Part shown: positions 21,771 through 25,050 of the stretch, one piece after another | Numbering within the stretch: the stretch's first letter is position 1 | How the letters are laid out: the number at the start of each line of letters is the position of its first letter | From: JAEVLT01 sp050496765 | GTDB taxonomy: Bacteria > Bacillota > Bacilli > Bacillales > Cytobacillaceae | Assembly (NCBI RefSeq): GCF_050496765.1 | Contig: NZ_JBNWEO010000020.1 | Span: 1 to 25,050 of the forward strand | Direction of reading: 5' to 3' | Length of the DNA stretch: 25,050 nucleotides | Made by a program: the position numbers and the translations under genes | The notes under the pieces: generated by a model | What the model was told of the DNA's origin: nothing | What the model saw: only the letters and a program-made list of their open reading frames with translations | The model's database searches: none

Positions 21771-22880
21771 TTATTTATAAAGTTTATAAATATTGTAGAC
21801 ACTTTTTTCAAAGGCATTCAGTGAAAAGCGCACAGATGTATAATGGTAAAATTTATCTCCCATATCATCGAGCCTATTTTCCTCTTTAAGTTTCAAAACA
21901 TGTTCTAATGCATTCAATATTGTAGGTACCTTATCATCTTTAAGTACAATGCTAAAAGTTTGATCGGGAATCATATCGTTCACTCCCCCAACATCTGTTG
22001 TTATTACTGGAGTTTTTTCTCGAGATGATTCTAGTAAGACTAACGGAAAGCTCTCAGTTTTCGATAGTAATAGAGTTACGTCAGCTAAACGAAACAATGC
22101 AGCTACGTCTTCTCTATACCCAAGAAAAATAATATGATTCTCAAGCCCTTCTTGGGCAACAAGTTCCTCAATTTTAGGTTTTGTGGATCCATCTCCCACA
22201 AGCAATACTTTAACGGAAGGGTATTGAGCTGCAAATTTTTTAACAACTTCTACCGCCAACTCATGTCGTTTAACCGGATCAAACCTAGCTACCATTATTA
22301 TGATAAAATCTTCAGGAGAGAGATTTAAATCTTTAAGAGAAGTCTGCTTCCCTTTATGAGCCTGTTGAAAATTAATTCCGTTATAGATCGTTGATATCTT
22401 TTCCTGGTCTACTCCAAAGTGCTTTAACATTTCAGTAAATCTCTTTGAAATAGCAAAAAAATGATCTGGTTTTTTCAAAACCGCCAAGTGCAGTTTTGTA
22501 AAAATCCCCCCTAAAAGTCCCCTTCCCAGAAAATCATTCCTCGGATCACTATGTATAGTTGTCATCCAAGTAACCCGTGTCATTTTGGAAATAAAGTACC
22601 CATATAAATTAGCCCTTGCACCATGTGTATGAAGTATGTCAATGTTTTCTTTTTTTATATAAGCAACCAATTTAAAAAGGATCGTAAAGTCATATCTCGA
22701 TGCTTGTTCAAAAGTAATCGTATCAATCCCTGCATCGATAGCCTTTTTATAAAATACTCCTTTTTCTAGTAAACCTAAGATGAATTGATCTTCTTCTTTC
22801 TTTAACTCTTTAAGAAGAGACAAAATATGAACCATTCCTCCACCGGTTTCATTCCCTGCATTTAGATGCAATACTTTCAT
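21771..22880 (-). CDS. GT4 family glycosyltransferase
   Basis: This 369-residue GT-B enzyme opens with the glycine-rich acceptor loop MKVLHLNAGNETGGGMVHIL. It has HTHGARANLYG (84-94), the YNGINF hinge, the IIMVARFDPVKRHE start of the C-terminal Rossmann domain and an ESFPLVLLESSREKTPVI segment of the E-x7-E type that binds the nucleotide-sugar. The start at 22880 has AAGGAG about 8 nt upstream; the frame is open 49 codons further, but that region is antisense-free tagA coding sequence. tagA ends 26 nt upstream, so the pair likely acts in succession on an undecaprenyl-linked disaccharide. Donor and acceptor are unknown. Confidence 0.87.
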   Translation of the reverse strand: MKVLHLNAGNETGGGMVHILSLLKELKKEEDQFILGLLEKGVFYKKAIDAGIDTITFEQASRYDFTILFKLVAYIKKENIDILHTHGARANLYGYFISKMTRVTWMTTIHSDPRNDFLGRGLLGGIFTKLHLAVLKKPDHFFAISKRFTEMLKHFGVDQEKISTIYNGINFQQAHKGKQTSLKDLNLSPEDFIIIMVARFDPVKRHELAVEVVKKFAAQYPSVKVLLVGDGSTKPKIEELVAQEGLENHIIFLGYREDVAALFRLADVTLLLSKTESFPLVLLESSREKTPVITTDVGGVNDMIPDQTFSIVLKDDKVPTILNALEHVLKLKEENRLDDMGDKFYHYTSVRFSLNAFEKSVYNIYKLYK

Positions 22881-22906
22881 TTTTCTTACTCCTTCTATTT
22901 TTACAT

Positions 22907-23638
22907 CTATTTCCTTACTTTTGTTTTTAGTACTTCTATTAAAAACAAGGGTAAGACCAACATTCGCTTCCACCGGCTTGGCTGCTTTATCAACCGATAC
23001 AGCCATTCTAAATTTAATTTCTGCCATATTAGGGGAGCTCTCTTAACTTCTCCAGCGATAACATCAAAACTTCCTCCTACCCCCATAAAAAATCCTTTAT
23101 CAAACGCTTGGATGTTTTGGGAAATCCACTTTTCCTGTTTAGGAAATCCTAAAGCCACGAAAATTAGATCGGGTTTTTTAGAAAGAATCTCTTCCTTGAT
23201 ATCGCTTTTTTCCCAATTAAAATAGCCATCATGCCATCCTACGATTTCAAGCTGTGGATAATTTGTTTTTATATTATTTATAGCCTTTTCAATCGTCTCT
23301 TTTTTAGTTCCCAGGAAAAACGCACTCCATCCCTGTTCGTTTCCCTTCGCTAACAAATCGCACATTAAATCGTATCCGGCAATTCTTTCAGGAAGGGGAT
23401 TATTTATTAATTTGGAACCTACTACAACTCCAATCCCATCGGCAATAACATAATCTGCATTATTTACAATTGATAAATAGGTTGGGTCTTTTTCTGCGTA
23501 CATCACAATTTCTGGATTGGCTGTAACTACAAAAGTTTTTTTACCGGTTATAATTTTTTTTTCTAAACTATTTAGTATCTCTTTTCTTTTTAGATTATCG
23601 AAATTTACATTTAATATTTTTACTTTATTTTTGTGCAT
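22907..23638 (-). CDS. tagA: TagA/WecG family N-acetylmannosaminyltransferase
   Basis: This 243-residue GT26 enzyme adds ManNAc to undecaprenyl-PP-GlcNAc, completing the linkage unit of wall teichoic acid. Signatures: VVTANPEIVMYAEKDP (37-52), NNADYVIADGIGVV with the presumed catalytic D67, LPERIAGYDL (82-91), FFLGTKKETIEKA and VALGFPKQEKWI. The basic, amphipathic C-terminus (YRLIKQPSRWKRMLVLPLFL) matches the membrane-binding tail. GAGGT lies about 8 nt before the ATG. Two tagO-like genes nearby provide its substrate. WecG-type enzymes for other polymers share these motifs, so the exact product is inferred. Confidence 0.88.
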   Translation of the reverse strand: MHKNKVKILNVNFDNLKRKEILNSLEKKIITGKKTFVVTANPEIVMYAEKDPTYLSIVNNADYVIADGIGVVVGSKLINNPLPERIAGYDLMCDLLAKGNEQGWSAFFLGTKKETIEKAINNIKTNYPQLEIVGWHDGYFNWEKSDIKEEILSKKPDLIFVALGFPKQEKWISQNIQAFDKGFFMGVGGSFDVIAGEVKRAPLIWQKLNLEWLYRLIKQPSRWKRMLVLPLFLIEVLKTKVRK

Positions 23639-23766
23639 TTTTTAAACCTCACTTTAAAAACTAAAAACAATCCTTTTTATTTTAGGTATTAATATTGTTA
23701 ATTCTTGTATACAGGGTATCTTTACAGAAATACGGTAGTGTTTTAATTATGAGGAGTTTAATTTTA

Positions 23767-23808
23767 GCCGAGGATAACCCGCTCTTTTTCTTTGCTTCGT
23801 CCCTCGGC
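23767..23808. repeat. Inverted repeat in the gap upstream of tagA
   Basis: A 7-bp G+C-rich stem (GCCGAGG, 23767-23773, with CCTCGGC, 23802-23808) has a 28-nt loop. It lies 22 nt past the stop of the upstream GT4 gene. No U-tract follows, so a terminator role is only possible. The rest of the 23639-23829 gap shows no clear promoter. Confidence 0.45.
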
Positions 23809-23829
23809 CAAATGTGTACTTATTGAAAA

Positions 23830-25005
23830 TTATTTAGGCTTTTTTATAGCTTCAACATAAATCTTTTCGAATTTTTCTGCGGCTGCAATATGTGAATATT
23901 TTTTTTCCACCTTAAGTCTAGCATTTTCGGCCAATTCCTCACCAAATTTTGGATTGTCCAAAATACTGATAACAGACTTAGCTAAATCTTCTATATCACG
24001 TTCTTTGACTAAAAGTCCATCAATTTTATGCTCAAAAATTTCTTTTAGCCCTCCAACTGCACCTGCCACAACTGGAGAACCTGACCCCATTGCTTCCAAT
24101 GCAGAAATTGAAGTAGCTTCTTCTACACCATGTGAATGTACGCTTGGAACAATGACAATATCTGATAATGCGTAGAGTCCCTTCATTTTGTCATGTGGTA
24201 CAGAGCCAAGAAATTTAACATTCTGTTTAAGATTATTATTATCTATAATCTCCTGAATTTTCTCCATTTGTTCACCAGTTCCGGCATATACCAATAGTAC
24301 GTTCGGGTGTTTTTGAATAATTTTCGGCAATGCTAATGCTGGATAAATCACACCATTCTTTTCAGTCATTCTTCTTGGGACAAAAAGAACCTTTACTCCC
24401 ACAGGAATTTGAAACTCTTCTCTTATTGATTTTACATCAACTTTATCAGGCTGGAATGCATTCACATCAATAAAATTTTTTATTGTATGAGCTTCAACAT
24501 TTGCTTTCTCCATTATATATTCCCGAATACGGCTATCAACTGCTACCACTTCTGCCGCCTTTTGATATGCCTGTTTTTCTATATCTTGAACTTTGTTATC
24601 TTCTTTACTATTTTCTATAAGAGCACCACGGCTTATAGCTTCAAAAGAAAAATAGCCATGGACTGTGGCAACGGTAGGAATTCCTGTTGCAATTGATGAA
24701 ATCGCAGCAAATACATCCTGTGAATTAATTACATCATATTGAGACTTACGATTTGATAAATACACCGATAGCAACCTTCTTCTCAGGTTATCATTCAATA
24801 ACTGTCCCTTTCCTTTACTAATTTTATTTAATAAAAAACCCGGTGCTTGAGTAAATATCTTTCTAATTACTGGGTTCATATTCGAAAAAGAAAATACATC
24901 AACTGTATGTCCTCTTTCTTCTAGTCCTCGTTTTAGTGTTCCAATATGAGTTGATAATCCTCCCTCATGTGGGTATTCAAAAATTGTCGTAATTAATATT
25001 TTCAT
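23830..25005 (-). CDS. GT4 family glycosyltransferase
   Basis: This 391-residue GT-B glycosyltransferase starts with the acceptor-domain loop (TTIFEYPHEGGLSTHIGTL). It has ATVHGYFSFEA in the N-terminal domain, VLFVPRRMTEKNGV at the start of the C-terminal domain, NNLKQNVKFLGSVPHDKM and the HGVEEATSISALEAMGSG region (E-x7-E donor site). GAGAGGT lies about 8 nt before the ATG. It is read in the same direction as tagA but 191 nt separate them, so co-transcription is open. A role in a surface polysaccharide is inferred from the neighbours; the sugar is unknown. Confidence 0.87.
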   Translation of the reverse strand: MKILITTIFEYPHEGGLSTHIGTLKRGLEERGHTVDVFSFSNMNPVIRKIFTQAPGFLLNKISKGKGQLLNDNLRRRLLSVYLSNRKSQYDVINSQDVFAAISSIATGIPTVATVHGYFSFEAISRGALIENSKEDNKVQDIEKQAYQKAAEVVAVDSRIREYIMEKANVEAHTIKNFIDVNAFQPDKVDVKSIREEFQIPVGVKVLFVPRRMTEKNGVIYPALALPKIIQKHPNVLLVYAGTGEQMEKIQEIIDNNNLKQNVKFLGSVPHDKMKGLYALSDIVIVPSVHSHGVEEATSISALEAMGSGSPVVAGAVGGLKEIFEHKIDGLLVKERDIEDLAKSVISILDNPKFGEELAENARLKVEKKYSHIAAAEKFEKIYVEAIKKPK

Positions 25006-25050
25006 TTTATTTACCTCTCTTTTTTAGAAAAACTCAATTTTAATTTAATG

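Overview
The window is chromosomal DNA of a low-GC, spore-former-type Bacillaceae bacterium (Bacillus sensu lato). The gene order follows the B. subtilis tagO-tagV-yvyE-degS-degU-degV-comF-yvyF-flgM-flgN-flgK-flgL-yviE-fliW-csrA-hag locus, with strong GGAGG ribosome binding sites, intrinsic terminators and two near-consensus SigD promoters. Genus and species cannot be fixed from the sequence alone. Everything except yvyE and the LCP gene (17536-19320, plus strand) is read on the minus strand, so the transcriptional order runs from high to low coordinates.

Layout. (1) 25005-19342: cell-wall polymer genes: two GT4 glycosyltransferases, a TagA/WecG-type ManNAc transferase and two tandem TagO-like GlcNAc-1-P transferases. 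They converge on an LCP (TagV/YvhJ-like) ligase. (2) 17535-15138: yvyE diverges from degS-degU. degU is split by an in-frame TAA in the linker between its receiver and HTH domains. (3) 14967-14122: degV. (4) 13855-10757: a NERD-domain gene, comFA and comFC, packed as an operon. The NERD gene carries a -1 frameshift exactly at a U UUA AAC slippery heptamer. In the -1 frame it regains a plausible C-terminus and ends with an ATGA overlap on comFA. (5) 10702-9486: an Rpn-family PD-(D/E)XK nuclease with a strong internal ribosome binding site and start for its C-terminal domain. A near-identical tandem duplicate of only that C-terminal domain follows. (6) 9338-3302: the late flagellar genes yvyF, flgM, flgN, flgK, flgL, yviE, fliW, csrA and hag, including a CsrA-site hairpin in the hag leader. 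(7) 3235-1: two glycosyltransferases directly downstream of hag, likely flagellin glycosylation; the second is fused to a methyltransferase and cut by the window edge.

How the parts work together. DegS/DegU, FlgM/SigD and FliW/CsrA/Hag form the regulatory chain for motility, and the comF genes serve DNA uptake. Two nuclease-family genes, NERD and Rpn, flank comFA-comFC and are not part of the B. subtilis arrangement, so they are the accessory part of the window. The best candidate for an under-described system is the Rpn locus. It looks like a gene-within-a-gene toxin-antitoxin (full-length RpnL, internally initiated RpnS) that has gained a second, free-standing RpnS-like gene differing by one four-residue repeat. 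The NERD frameshift and the broken degU are the other two items most worth checking, first against raw reads.
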